NCBI GenBank assembly: GCA_035578155.1
Contig: JAPWDM010000005.1
Span: 45,720,954 to 45,784,953, forward strand
From: Brachynemurus nebulosus
Lineage: Eukaryota; Arthropoda; Insecta; Neuroptera; Myrmeleontidae
Reading direction: 5' to 3'
Length of the DNA stretch: 64,000 nt
Shown piece by piece: positions 1 to 10,537 of this stretch. The notes beneath the pieces are model-generated. The model did not search any database, had not been told where the DNA came from, and worked only from the letters and a program-made list of their open reading frames with translations. The position numbers and the translations under genes are program-made. Each line of letters begins with the position of its first letter. Within the stretch, counting starts at the first letter, position 1.

Positions 1-670
1 ATTTATATTATAAAAATAATGATTCATTATTTTTGTCATTCATTAAATACGGATAGTATTACTGATCGTGTACAGGTAGCGTAAGAGTTGTGTGACCAAT
101 ACATACGCATTTTTCTTTGTCTCTCCAGTAGTGTGCTAATATGGACTTAATAAGGATAGTTCAAAAAAATTATCAATGTGTACCTCAAAAACAAGACGTG
201 ATAGAAACAAAATACAAACACTGCCAATATACTCTAGCTAACAGAAAACTATAAGAGCAATCAGTTTTCCGGATACAGAAATCGTGTCACGCAGTGTTAT
301 TATGTGTTTGAAAGTGTTACTATAGCGTTTTGTTGTTGTGTGTACGTGTAGTTGCAAGTCATTAAATAAAATATATTTACAGTTACATCGTGTTAATCCA
401 TTTTAAACTGCCGGCGAAATATACCCTCGTCCTGCCCCCTTTACCTTTCTTTCTCACGAAAGTATTATTTTGATGACCACAATTGATTAGAAAATGTCAA
501 ATCTGCATGAATAGAAAGAAAATTTGTCACAAATTGGCAACACGCCACAGGGAAAAATCTTTTTAAAAGATTGACTTCAAAGAGTTAGTTTCTTCAATTA
601 CTCGGCTCCTAATTTTCCGGACGTGATTTTTTTGTTGACGACATCGTTGTCTTCAGTTTGTAAATTTAGA
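1..670. other. Non-coding DNA, no feature recognised
   Basis: AT-rich sequence with stops in all frames. There is a moderately GC-rich patch near 408-450, but no splice-flanked open frame, terminal repeat or tandem array was found. Confidence 0.5.
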
Positions 671-672
671 TA

Positions 673-1469
673 CACGGAGAGAAAATTCATATAAAAATTG
701 CTGTGCTCAGCACTACAATCGACGTGTAAAAGGCGAACATATTCAATTTTGTACCGTAAAAAAAATTATAATTAATCATAGAAAATTTAAAGGGTAGAAT
801 ATTGTTTTCGTAATATTAGTTCCGTAAAATTTGTAAAACAGCACAGTAAAAAGTTCCATTGCCGACAAAAAAATATTTTTTAATTGTTTTTCTTACAAAA
901 ATCACCATGCTGTATTATAATATTTGAAATGCTATCTGCTAATAGTAGAAAGAAAAAAATAGAAAGAACGTTATGTTTTTTGTGAACGCTGTTGAAATGT
1001 ACCTCACTCATAGCAAGTCACATAGCCAACCATAGGTTTGGACGACCAACTTGGTCGGACGGGTCGGACCAAGCACCCTGATCCATTAGACTGTGTTACA
1101 AGCAGCAAGCAGTATTCATTACACTGTGTTAGAGGACGGGGATGTCACCGTTTAATTCATCATTTTGTTACTTCACTATCTTTAGTATTAGAATATATTG
1201 TTGGCAATCATTTTTGTATGCATTTTTTACAGGTACCGCCCAAGCAACATAAGGTTGCGGGTCAGATGCGCAAATGAAAGAGTACGACAACAAGAATTAA
1301 ACTATAACACATATGCATAAGAGTGTGATAGAAGTTGTGTTAGCACATTAAATTTTACCATGCTAGCACATATTTTTTATTTTGGTCGTTGATCGCGCAC
1401 GCATTATAAGAGAGCATGGTAATTTTTCTGAAATTTTATCTACAAAAATTATATAATTTTTTTTCCGTG
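673..1469 (+). mobile_element. TA-flanked TIR transposon, copy 1 (intact, 797 bp)
   Basis: The element begins CACGGAGAGAAAATT and ends with the inverted counterpart (...TTTTTTCCGTG), with TA on both sides (671-672 and 1470-1471), the duplication typical of Tc1/mariner-like elements. The second copy at 17963-24667 is in the opposite orientation and split by a large insertion; without that insertion it is about 828 bp, which confirms both boundaries. A short frame (1146-1277, containing RLIHHFVT and HKVAGQMRK) is readable in both copies, but the differences are mostly amino-acid changing, so selection for a protein is not supported. No transposase is present, so it is non-autonomous. Confidence 0.85.
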
Positions 1470-1844
1470 TAGGAGGTCGATGGAAACTGTGACACTACGA
1501 TCGACAGGTTGTACACCACTACCCTCTAGAAAATAATTTTTCCAGGAATTGTTAATAAATAATTATTTCAAATTGTTAAAAGTTTTTTAGTTGAATATAA
1601 TACGTACACATTTTTATGTTGGAAAATTGGATAATTACTAACAAATTATTTTCATTTGAAAACTTTTGTGTTTGCCTAACAACGAGGGAAACACCGAAAC
1701 CACGAAATTATTAACTTTTTTAATTATTAACCAAACGAAATATGATCGAAAATATAGTGAAACGGTAGAAGAGAGATTTTAATTTCGTTTAAATTATGAA
1801 ATTAGAGTCAATTTTGTTTAGGTATATTTTGGTATCGATATAAT
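1470..1844. other. AT-rich spacer, nothing recognised
   Basis: No open frame, inverted repeat or array that I could support lies between the TA-flanked element and the hAT-type element. Confidence 0.4.
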
Positions 1845-2188
1845 CATAGAGTAATGTAGAGACAACATATCTATCTCTATACTACTGGAACCAGTGTAAC
1901 CAGTAAGAGACAGAAAATATGTTATATACGTGCACGGTGTTTACTTTGTGTAATCGAAGATGGTGGCGGCCGTCACGTGACTGTGCTCGAATACATATGT
2001 GTAATACCACAACGCTATATGTGTGGGGATATAACAATGTCAACACAACCAACATAACAATCAAATCACTGTCTTGTGATTGACCTACACTCAGTGAGGG
2101 CCACTGAGAGAATGACTACTAAGTAGCCTAAGGTACACAAAAATGCACACTACAGATTTCATGATAGAGATAGTTGCTGTATCCTGTG
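1845..2188 (+). mobile_element. hAT-type MITE, family of three, copy 1 (TSD GATATAAT)
   Basis: The element starts CATAGAGTAATGTAGAGACA and ends ...GTTGCTGTATCCTGTG. It is bounded by a perfect 8-bp direct duplication GATATAAT (1837-1844 and 2189-2196). It aligns end to end with 21169-21523 (same strand) and 4515-4889 (opposite strand), each of which has its own perfect 8-bp duplication. That duplication length and the CA...TG termini point to the hAT superfamily. Termini are only imperfectly inverted and there is no coding capacity. Confidence 0.9.
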
Positions 2189-2449
2189 GATATAATTAAT
2201 TTTACTAAATACACTTCTAAATTTAGCTGTGCCTCGCCGTTTCATTTGCGTAAAATTATCTGACTTATGGATAAAGCCGCTCACTAAATAACTCAAAGAG
2301 CTTCTTGAACGTGTTTTCAGCGAAATGACGCTGCGTTCTCAAAAATTCAATAAATCTGCCGACGACATGGTTAACGTCATAGTTGTTTCTATGATACAAC
2401 TAAAGTGTCAGTATGATAACGGTTTAAGCTTCCTGTATTGATACTTTTA

Positions 2450-3085
2450 GGAGTACTTCAATTTTGGGTTACTTTTAAGATTCCAGGGTCTTGAAGAAAA
2501 ATTTTAAACTCATATTCATTTTTTTTTTACAGAATCTCTGTAATATTTGAGCAATATTTTGGACCCTTTTTGAAGTCTCAGGGCCGTAGGAGACAATTTT
2601 GATCTCATGTTCATCTTTTCCAGATTTCAGTACATATCTAGTATCTGAGCAAAATTTAATCTGGATCTGTCTATTTTGGATGACTTTTGAGACCCTAACA
2701 CCCTGAGGAACAATTTCAACCTTATACGTTCCCTTTTCCGGAATTTAATAATATTGGAACAAAATTTGCTTCGGATTCGTCCAGTCATTTCTTTCGGGTC
2801 TTTTTGAGTCCTCAGGACTCTAAGAGATAATTTTAACCTAATGCTTATTCTTTCAAAGATGTCAGTAATATTTTAGTGTAAATTTATTTAAATTGCGTTC
2901 CGGCATTTATTTTGGACCCAATATTGAAACCCCAAGATGCTGCAGAACAATTCTAAGTTTTAAAATGTAGCTGATATTGGAACTATATCACCTATCCACC
3001 AGTGAGGGAATTTTTGAAATCGGTTGGGTAGTTCTCGAGATTAGCCCAATTTAACAGACTAACAAACTTACAAACTTTTCTTCTT
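2450..3085 (+). repeat. Diverged tandem repeat, ~120-bp unit, with a conserved tail
   Basis: About five decayed units recur, each built on the theme 'TTTTGGA..CTTTTGAGACCC' followed by 'GAGACAATTTTGATCTCATG' and 'GAGCAAAATTT'. The array ends in a tail at 2990-3080 containing GGTTGGGTAGTTCTCGAGA. That tail recurs in the opposite orientation at 26352-26460, so the array belongs to a dispersed family. The lineage is unknown; it resembles the many insect repeats with a phrase of the type 'AAATCGGTTGGGTAGTT'. Confidence 0.65.
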
Positions 3086-3400
3086 TTCTACATTTTTAGT
3101 TTTTAAAATATCATCCCTAAAAACCTATAAATACCAAATTTATTAATTCAAAAACACAACATTACGAAAAAAATTTGTTTTTCTTCAATTTAAATGTTAT
3201 ATTTTTGGAATCAAATTTTACAATTTTTTTTTATTAAAATGCGAAATTCTTTCAAAAAGTGTCTTTTAAAATGTAAAAGTTTATTTTTGTTTGACTTTAT
3301 AGCCTTAACTAGTTTAACTGAAAAATGAAAAGAACGCCAGGTTGCTTGGTTGATTATTAATTTCTCATTTTAACTACGAATTTTGTGTCTTGTTGTAGTA
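3086..3400. other. AT-rich spacer, nothing recognised
   Basis: Homopolymer-rich non-coding DNA preceding a TIR element. Confidence 0.4.
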
Positions 3401-3939
3401 CAGCTTAACTCTTTTTTGTACGGTGGATAGAGACCGCATAAAAAAAATCGCACAAAAAAAATATATTCAAAAACATCATAATTAGATATAAAAAGTATAG
3501 TTCGATCCAGATTGTACAAAAAACTTTTTTTTTGTGCGGTTAGTCGCGACTGCATAAAAAAAGTTTCATCGAAAAAACATCACTCAAAACGCTCAAAACT
3601 TAGAAATTTCCTTAGAAGTTGCTTCCATAAACAAGATAAAGCATTAATTTACACGTAGAAACATTTTATTTAAATTTTATAATATTATGAAAATTTTGAA
3701 AAATACATCTGTAACAAAATTAAATGATGCAATAACTTATGTTCTTATGCAATGTATTGATTAAATGCTTAAAAGCCGTTAAAAAGTATTTTTATCAAAG
3801 AAAGTTATTATAGTAATTGTTTAAGTTTCTTACTGTCTCGTGATTTTGATTCACATTATGCATTTTAATGGCCATTCTTTACAAACCGCATAAAAAAAAA
3901 ATCGCACAAAAAAGGACCGCATAATAAAGAGTTCAGCTG
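3401..3939. mobile_element. pogo/Tigger-like MITE (539 bp, TA-flanked)
   Basis: Ends are inverted: left CAGCTTAACTCTTTTTTGTA, right reading inward on the minus strand CAGCTGAACTCTTTATTATG. TA lies on both sides (3399-3400 and 3940-3941). Subterminal copies of a GCGGT..TCGCACAAAAAA motif follow the ends on both sides. The start CAGY..AACTC and the TA duplication suit the pogo/Tigger branch. There is no coding capacity. Confidence 0.75.
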
Positions 3940-4199
3940 TAACTGTAAGATCAAATAGGTAGTATCAAATATATTGTGTTACCCTACTTTCCTCTACTCA
4001 AGCAAAACTACACTTTTCGACTCTTTCGTTTAATTAATTTTCATTATAACAAGAAAAAAATAAATTTTTATTTTGCTACAACATTACACTTAATTAAAGT
4101 ACTTTATACTATTGTAACAATGATATTACGATTATTATTTCTAGTTTTTCTAGTCAGATCGTAAATTTTATTTTTATGAATGGCAAAAAAAAAAATGTT

Positions 4200-4390
4200 C
4201 CCGTGTAAACACGAACGTTAAAAAAAAACTAAAAATTGTTAATATTTAAAAACTTTTATTTTATTTACAATGTTAGTGTGTTAGTTTGTTTAGATCAAAT
4301 CTTGCAAACAAAATTTAGACAAGTTCTAATTAAGCTAATAGTTTAAAATTTTGCATTCGTGTATAATAAATAATTAGTTTTGTCCTAGAT
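4200..4390. repeat. Dispersed repeat fragment, pair with 50665-50880
   Basis: Contains CGTGTAAACACG and then 'GTTTAGATCAAATCTTG' and 'AAAATTTAGACAAGTTCTAA'. The same phrases occur in the same order and strand near 50.7 kb at moderate identity. Ends cannot be set and no class is assigned. Confidence 0.6.
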
Positions 4391-4431
4391 TTTCCCAAAT
4401 TTCACTGGACCACGTCCTTAAGACGTACGTA

Positions 4432-4432
<1 letters not shown>

Positions 4433-4462
<30 letters not shown>
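4433..4462. repeat. (TG)n microsatellite
   Basis: About fifteen uninterrupted TG units followed by CGCACG. Confidence 0.95.
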
Positions 4463-4465
<3 letters not shown>

Positions 4466-4514
4466 ACGTAATACAGGGGGTACAAAGTAGTCCAAGGTGG
4501 TAAACCCCTAAATC

Positions 4515-4889
4515 CACAGAGGACAGAGACCCCGCAACTATCTCTTTTCTGAAGATAACGAGTGTGTACTTCTGTGCTCATTAGGCTTCTTAGTTGTCAG
4601 TTTGTCAGTAGCAGTCGATGATTGAAGATCAACCACACGATAATGAACTTGATTGTTGTTGGTATTGTTTCATCCCCTAGTACATGCGTGTGGTGTCATA
4701 GCTATGTATGCAATAACTGAGCCACGTGACCGCCCCTACTATTTGCGTTACTCACACAAATACACAAAATCGCACTAATACAATGTAAACCCAGTGTGTG
4801 TATACAACATATTATTGTCTATCTCTTACATGTTACACTAAATAGTTCCAGTAGTGTAGGCATAGATATGTTGTCTCTATTACTCTATG
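4515..4889 (-). mobile_element. hAT-type MITE, family of three, copy 2 (TSD CCTAAATC)
   Basis: Inverted relative to the copies at 1845 and 21169. It starts CACAGAGGACAGAGACC and ends ...TCTCTATTACTCTATG. Perfect 8-bp duplications CCTAAATC flank it (4507-4514 and 4890-4897). The whole length aligns with the 21169 copy, including the block with CATACATAGCTATGACACC on the other strand. Non-coding. Confidence 0.92.
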
Positions 4890-4917
4890 CCTAAATCTGT
4901 TTCTGATTATAAGGGAT

Positions 4918-5393
4918 TAGTGATGTAGGATAATTAATCGATTAATCGGTTTAGTCGACTAATTTTGTTTACATTTAGTCATTTTTAGTCGACTGTTCTA
5001 TCCTCGATTAAATGACTAAAATGTGTAATTTTTTTAAATGACTAAAAATGACTAAGTTAACAATTTTTCTATATATTATTTATTGGATTTCAAAAAATGA
5101 AAACTAAAAAATTCTCTATTTGGGTGATTTTTCACTTTTATGTGACTAAGACAATGTCATATTTCATATCTTTCGTTTCTTAAAAGAAAAATTTTAAAAG
5201 CCAATAGTTAAATTAAAAAGAAAACCTCGTTTTTGAAAGAGTTATACAAGTTACTCTATTCATGAATTCGATTAAAAATTTAGTCGGTTAGTCGACTATT
5301 ATATGCTCGATATTTTCGACTAATGACTAATTTTGTCTGAAAAACAATTTTAGTCGATTAATCGACTAACTGCTCCTCGGCTCGACATCACTA
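4918..5393. mobile_element. hAT-type MITE rich in TAGTCGACTA/ATTAATCGAT motifs (TSD TAAGGGAT)
   Basis: Termini TAGTGATGTAGG and ...CTCGACATCACTA are inverted. Perfect 8-bp duplications TAAGGGAT flank it (4910-4917 and 5394-5401). Many subterminal palindromic motifs (TTAGTCGACTAA, ATTAATCGATTAATCG, ATGACTAAAAATGACTAA) cluster at both ends, as expected for transposase binding sites. It lies 20 bp downstream of the previous element's TSD. Confidence 0.92.
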
Positions 5394-5401
5394 TAAGGGA
5401 T

Positions 5402-6603
5402 ATTATACCAAACATAGACTTAATATTTTAACAACTATATTTAAAGCGTGAGGTGTAGTTTTGGGGACTTTTTGTTCGACGCGATATATATGGAAAAATA
5501 TCTTATTTGAAAATATTTGAAATAAGAATTTGCCTTGTTTTCTGCGGTGTATAATGCCCATGTATTATGGTTAGTTTAAATTCCAAAATATGTGACATAT
5601 TTTTGTTGAAGATATATGCCGTAGATACCTACCTACATACATATGTAGTACTCTGTTCGGTATTTATTATGTGAAATATGTGTCGAAGCTTTCATCAATG
5701 TTATGTATCGTAGATATCTATTTAGGTCATGCCTAAGTATAAAACCAATAATAATGGTATGTAAACCAATACGATGAAACGGGGACGACCTCAAACAAAG
5801 TGAGATATTTCATATTATTTTTATAAAATTGAAAAAAAAAGTTTTCAAATTCCATCGTTGAAGAGTATTGCCACCGCAAAAATGCAAACAATAAATTTTA
5901 TCAATAGATTTTTGTGGCGAATTTTGGTTCGCAACATTGGAAAATGGTTTAACACATTTCATTTGTGTAAAAAAAAAATTTATCACTTGAAAAGACCAAG
6001 AAAAATGACCTAAGTAAAAGAATAAATTAAAAAAATTAAAAGAATATAATTTTATGAAAAAGTTTTTTTTTTGGTAATCTAACAAAAAGAAAAGTTATAA
6101 AGCTCATTAACTTTTTTTATGGACGTTGTGACAGATAAAATATAAGAAACATTTTGTTCGCATAGTAAATAACCTGCTACACCTGTATAAAAATACATAC
6201 CAGGTGTTGAAATGACCATTAAAACATAAGGATCATTAGATAGTATGTATTTTGTATTCAAAAAATCAATTTTCAATTAATCCTTTGCCTCGACTTTATT
6301 CAAAGTTAAAAAAAAAAGAACGGATCTAATAACCTAGAACTCATAATCCATAAAATCCAAATTTTATATTGTTAAACATTTTAATATATCTAATGACGTC
6401 ATTAGAGTGAAAATTTTATTTTTCTTTCAGTTGAGTAGCTTAAAAATAATGTAAATGTTAATAATTTATAGAATTTAGTTAATATGGGTGCAAACTCCTT
6501 AAAAAGATAAGAAAAAGGAAATGACCGTTCTCAAGTTTGGCAAGTAACGACGTGAAAGTCGTGCAATAAAGTGATGCGCGACTAAATTAGAAAAATTGCA
6601 TTA
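5402..6603. other. Non-coding spacer, nothing recognised
   Basis: The two longest minus-strand frames here (5810-6085 and 6079-6276) are dominated by Phe, Asn, Lys and Ile from AT-rich DNA and show no domain. No terminal repeats were found. Confidence 0.45.
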
Positions 6604-6763
6604 CGCGAGTACTCTTTCTCAACCTCGTATCTGAAAAGTCCCAATTTTTGGACACATAAAAAAAACGTATTTAAATCTGTGGTTTCATGATTATGAACTT
6701 AAGATTTATGCTAATTACGCCCTTTGATGTTGGCTACCTACATATATAAATATATATAGATAA

Positions 6764-6828
<65 letters not shown>

Positions 6829-6902
6829 CAATATTTAATGTTTTTTGTGTGTCCTAAAACATGCAGTTTTTGATATACGAGGTTGAGAAAGAGTACGCGT
6901 GA
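6604..6902 (+). mobile_element. TIR MITE with a central (TA)n tract, copy A
   Basis: Left end contains GTACTCTTTCTCAACCTCGT and the right end its inverted match (ACGAGGTTGAGAAAGAGTAC). Copy B at 32181-32430 is in the opposite orientation with the same ends and inner blocks (GGACACACAAAAAACATTAA on one strand). Left flank is TA and right flank TT, so the TA duplication is slightly decayed here and clean in copy B. The middle holds about 30 TA units (6765-6824), against a short interrupted TA stretch in copy B. Confidence 0.85.
6765..6824. repeat. (TA)n microsatellite inside the MITE at 6604-6902
   Basis: About 30 TA units, preceded by imperfect TATATAAA-type sequence that marks the shorter ancestral tract. 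Confidence 0.95.
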
Positions 6903-7243
6903 TTAGTGCAGTTTCATTTTCTAGAGACCTATATTGTATTTTATTTATCACTATTGTTCCATTACAACACCCGGTAATTAGACGGGGATTATAAATTTGT
7001 TGTGCTTTGTTTTACATTTTGTAAAAAGTTTTATTTCACTGATGACTTACATTTATAATTAAATTTTTTTTACCATTTGGCTGTGTTACTGCCGACCCGA
7101 CAAATGTATTATTTTCTTTTATCTAGTACATCAGGCACCCCTTACACATTAAATTACTACAAGTATTGTAATATTAATTTTAAAAAAATTGTAATTCTTT
7201 TTTCAGATTTTAATTTTGATCTTTTTTTTTTTCTTTCTAACAG

Positions 7244-7352
7244 GGGGCGGCCGACGGCGTGATCTGGTATGCAGTGGCGGAAACTGGCGCGCTCCAAGAT
7301 CACATCGGGTCGCTCGCGTACGCGCAACATGCTCTGCTGCGGTCGCAGAAAG
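7244..7352 (+). CDS. Internal coding exon of an unidentified gene
   Basis: A 109-bp segment of about 65% GC stands out sharply from the AT-rich surroundings. It is preceded by a pyrimidine tract and CAG (7221-7243) and followed by AAG|GTAACA, a good donor. Two + frames are open across it. The one starting at 7244 gives a globular-looking peptide of 36 codons containing DGVIWYAVAETGAL and IGSLAYAQHALL; the frame starting at 7246 is Arg-rich and less protein-like; the third meets TGA at once. Length is 36 codons plus 1 nt, so it ends one base into a codon. I do not recognise the family. No partner exon was found elsewhere in the window, so both neighbouring introns are very long or leave the window. 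Confidence 0.75.
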
Positions 7353-7874
7353 GTAACATTTTCAAAAGAATATTACTTTTATTATTTTATAGATTTTGTG
7401 ACACGTTTCGAATAACATGATCATTATTAAACAATTTTGGACATTTTGGAAATAACAAATTAAGGTAAAAAATGTGCATTTGTATTATACAAAATTACGA
7501 ATAAATTAAATTAGAATACAGAAAATAAATAAGTGTTGCAAATGTCAGTGTAATCGTTTAAAAGTAGATATGTCGTGTGTTCGTCAGGTGGCTACCAAAA
7601 GCGATGGTAGATCTGAGGTTTTCTGTTATTTGGGTTTTAGAATTTTTACCATTTTCGCCTAGATGTAGAAGTTATTATAATCTTGACAATTTATGTTATC
7701 TAGATACTCTAGATTTTTTTAAGTTCATCATTTTTATTAATAGGTGTTAAACTAGAGATGTTATCCGCAGTTTTTCGCTCACATGAATTTCGTAATTTAG
7801 TAAAGGTTATCCCTTCTGGATAGAAATCTAAAGAAAGCCTATTAACAAATTTGGTATAGAAGTAGAAAAGAACG
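7353..7874. other. Probable intron sequence
   Basis: Sequence following the donor at 7353. Stops occur in all frames and no repeat could be delimited before the TTAA-flanked element. Confidence 0.5.
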
Positions 7875-7878
7875 TTAA

Positions 7879-8731
7879 GGGGGACCACTAGTCTGACGGT
7901 CTGAAAAAAGGTGATTTTTGGGAATTTCTTTAAAGAAAACTACTATATGGAATGTCTTAATATTTCCAGGATATATTCATTGATATATAATAAATTAATG
8001 GTAAAATTTTTGGACTAAAAAACTGAAAATTCAGTGAGTTATTCGAGATCTCCCAAGGCTCCAAAAGAAAAGTTCCCCCACTGCTGCAGTGATAGCGGCC
8101 TTCATACTGCCTGAGATCAAAAAAACGAAAAAGCCTATTAAACTAGAAGGTATGGGCCGTGCCGTGAACCTCAATCGAAAAAAAAGTTGAAATTAAACAA
8201 AATGACGGAGTTTTTAAAAAGAAATTTCAAATTTTGCGCGAAAATTTGATGGTTTTTGGGTTGCGAAAATTACATTTTTTATTCGATCGGAAAACTGGAG
8301 GTTCATGGTACGAAAAAATATATATAAAAGAAACTGCAATAAGAATCAAATCGATCGAATGATTTGTCTTCGAGTTATAACTGCAGTTTTTCGTAATTTT
8401 ACCTTTTAGTTTTAATCACTGAGAATTTTTACTAAAATTATTTGCGATGTACTCACTATAACGGTCATAGTAAAATTAGATGAGTCGTTTAAATGTGCCA
8501 GGATCTAGCTTCTCCACAACATGTGACTGGCAGCCACGTCCAGAAACTCCCGAACTGTCAACCTTCATACATTTCTCAATACCTCAAAGTTAACAATGAA
8601 AATCAGAATCCACTCTTCGGATGGCTCTAACTCAAAAACTGTTTGAGATATGCACTTGCAATTTTAGAATTTTATTTTTAAAGGTATAGACTATCGAAAC
8701 ATGCAAAAAAACGTCACACTAGTGGCCCCCC
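7879..8731 (+). mobile_element. TTAA-flanked TIR element, copy A (853 bp)
   Basis: TTAA occurs at both edges (7875-7878 and 8732-8735). Termini are inverted: left GGGGGACCACTAGTCTGACG, right read inward on the minus strand GGGGGGCCACTAGTGTGACG. Copy B at 60822-61699 has the same strand, ends and TTAA flanks, and aligns over most of its length (for example CTGCTGCAGTGATAGCG and GGCAGCCACGTCCAGAAACT). TTAA is the piggyBac target, but the G-rich end is not the usual piggyBac CCC end, so the superfamily is open. No transposase is present. Confidence 0.9.
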
Positions 8732-8735
8732 TTAA

Positions 8736-9345
8736 TTTAAAATATTCAAATAAGTATTACCTATGTATTTTTAAAATATACATTATTTTGTAGATTTTAC
8801 TCTAAGAGTGGCCGCTTTCATAAGGGCGGGTTCGACGGTGGTGCAAATAGTGCACAACACAAGGCCTCTCGTTTTTGAAGGCCTCACGCCGTTGACTCTA
8901 GAATCGAAAACTTAAATATGATCATTGATTTATTTAATGAAATTAAATTTTGTCGTGAAGTACAATTTACAAAAATTTACTGTATTTGGAAGCCCATAAA
9001 CATTTAATGAATACTCTTCGTGAATCATCCTGTACATAACCGTTTTAGAGATTATATTAAAATGTGCTTTAAGTTGATTCGGAAGTTAATATCTATAACA
9101 AACAGACAGCTGACAGATAAAATTTTTTTAATGTTATATTTGGTTTATATACCGAATTTGCAAACTGAAAAATATATTAATACCTAAAAATTCGAAAATC
9201 ACAGGCATATACTTCTATTTTATTTACAGGTATTGATTTTCTAAATTCACACATGATAAATTAAATGTTGAATTTATATTTGATTTCAATTTTTGATATA
9301 TTTATCGAATTTTTATCTAATAATCCAAAAATTAATTAATGTAAT
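8736..9345. other. Non-coding DNA with a short dispersed fragment
   Basis: Around 8898-8990 the phrases AACTTAAATATG, ATTGATTTATTTAATGAAAT and TTGTCGTGAAG recur in order near 36575-36675. A GC-richer stretch at 8806-8900 has no splice or coding support. No gene seen. Confidence 0.4.
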
Positions 9346-9602
9346 TAGGGTCGAATTTACATAAGGGTATTTGGGGCACGAACTCTAGAGCCCACACACA
9401 ATAGGGCGTCTCCACAAAATTAATAATGAATTCCTCAAAACAGGAGTAGAATAGGAAGGATTTTTTGCTCGCTAACTGTATCTTTAGAATTTGAATTTTT
9501 TCCCTCATCAACTTGTATTTCCTTATTGTCCTACCAAGAGACTTTACAGAAGTGCTCAGGCGCCTCCACACGACGAGTGTCTCAAAGACAAATCCGGCCC
9601 TG
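9346..9602. mobile_element. hAT-type MITE (257 bp, TSD AATGTAAT/AATGTAAC)
   Basis: The left end TAGGGTCGAATTTACATAAG and the right end, read inward on the minus strand as CAGGGCCGGATTTGTC, are inverted. The 8-bp flanks match at 7 of 8 positions (9338-9345, 9603-9610). It resembles the element at 41925-42114, which shares the CAGRGCCRGATT end and CATAAGGG. Overlapping short frames on both strands inside it are incidental. Confidence 0.75.
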
Positions 9603-10530
9603 AATGTAACAGAAATAGAAACTTGAAGTTGCTAGTAAATCAACACATTTTAATGATAATAATAACAAAGAAAAATTTCTTTCAAAAAATCATTTCTATT
9701 ATTTTGAGTAAACATAATATCAACAAATAACTGAGCTAGCAAAAAAAGAAAAATCTCAAGTTAAACAATTCCAAAAAATTTGAAAAAAAATCACAAGTCT
9801 AGTGGAAAAAACTTTTTCTTTTTTTCTGTTTAGAAAAAACAAAAAACAAACAAAACACTCACAACTTTATGACGAAAAATAATTTTGTCGTATTGAATTT
9901 TCTCGAAAAATTTGAAATATATTTGTTTAATAAATATATTAATATTTATAAAGTTTTTTTTGTGATATTCCATTGGGAAACAAAAAGGAATAATATATTA
10001 TTTCAGGTAATAAAACAATCTAAATCCTTTTCCTCGAAAAAACCGTTTTATAATAATCCCACTCGAAGTGGAAATATAGACTTCAAAACTGTATTATCAA
10101 GATTTAACTTGAAAATAAAGTAAATTTGACATTGGGGGCTTTACTTAAACAACAAGAAATCAATAGAACAAAGTTAATATTTTATAAATTAATTTCTGTA
10201 CTCTTCCAGGGATTTTTGCTAACGTGGGGTTAAAATAAAAATCCTTATTTTCAAATATACGAAACAAATGTATGTGAAAATGATAGCGAAATAGATGAAG
10301 GTAGTTTTCTGCGTGACGTCTAAAATTTTAAGCTCATTTCAGGATATTTATTTTGTAAAAACAAAAAATATAATCTTTTCTGTCGTTCTAGTTGTTTTTA
10401 TTTGCATTTTAAATTGTAGCAATTTTTTTTTTCTAGTAAATTTTATAGTACTTTCTTTGTTTATGCTTTTTGAGATCAAAGGTGTTCCTTGAAAAAAGGT
10501 GAATAGAAAGCATATCTCCACTTGTAATGA
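9603..10530. other. AT-rich non-coding DNA, nothing recognised
   Basis: Low-complexity A and T runs. Short frames encode only Phe/Lys/Asn/Ile-rich peptides. Confidence 0.45.
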
Positions 10531-10537
10531 TATGAAA

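Noticed and set aside
1..450. LTR-like sequence with possible polyadenylation signal and promoter
   Set aside because: No second LTR copy, primer-binding site or polypurine tract could be identified in the window.
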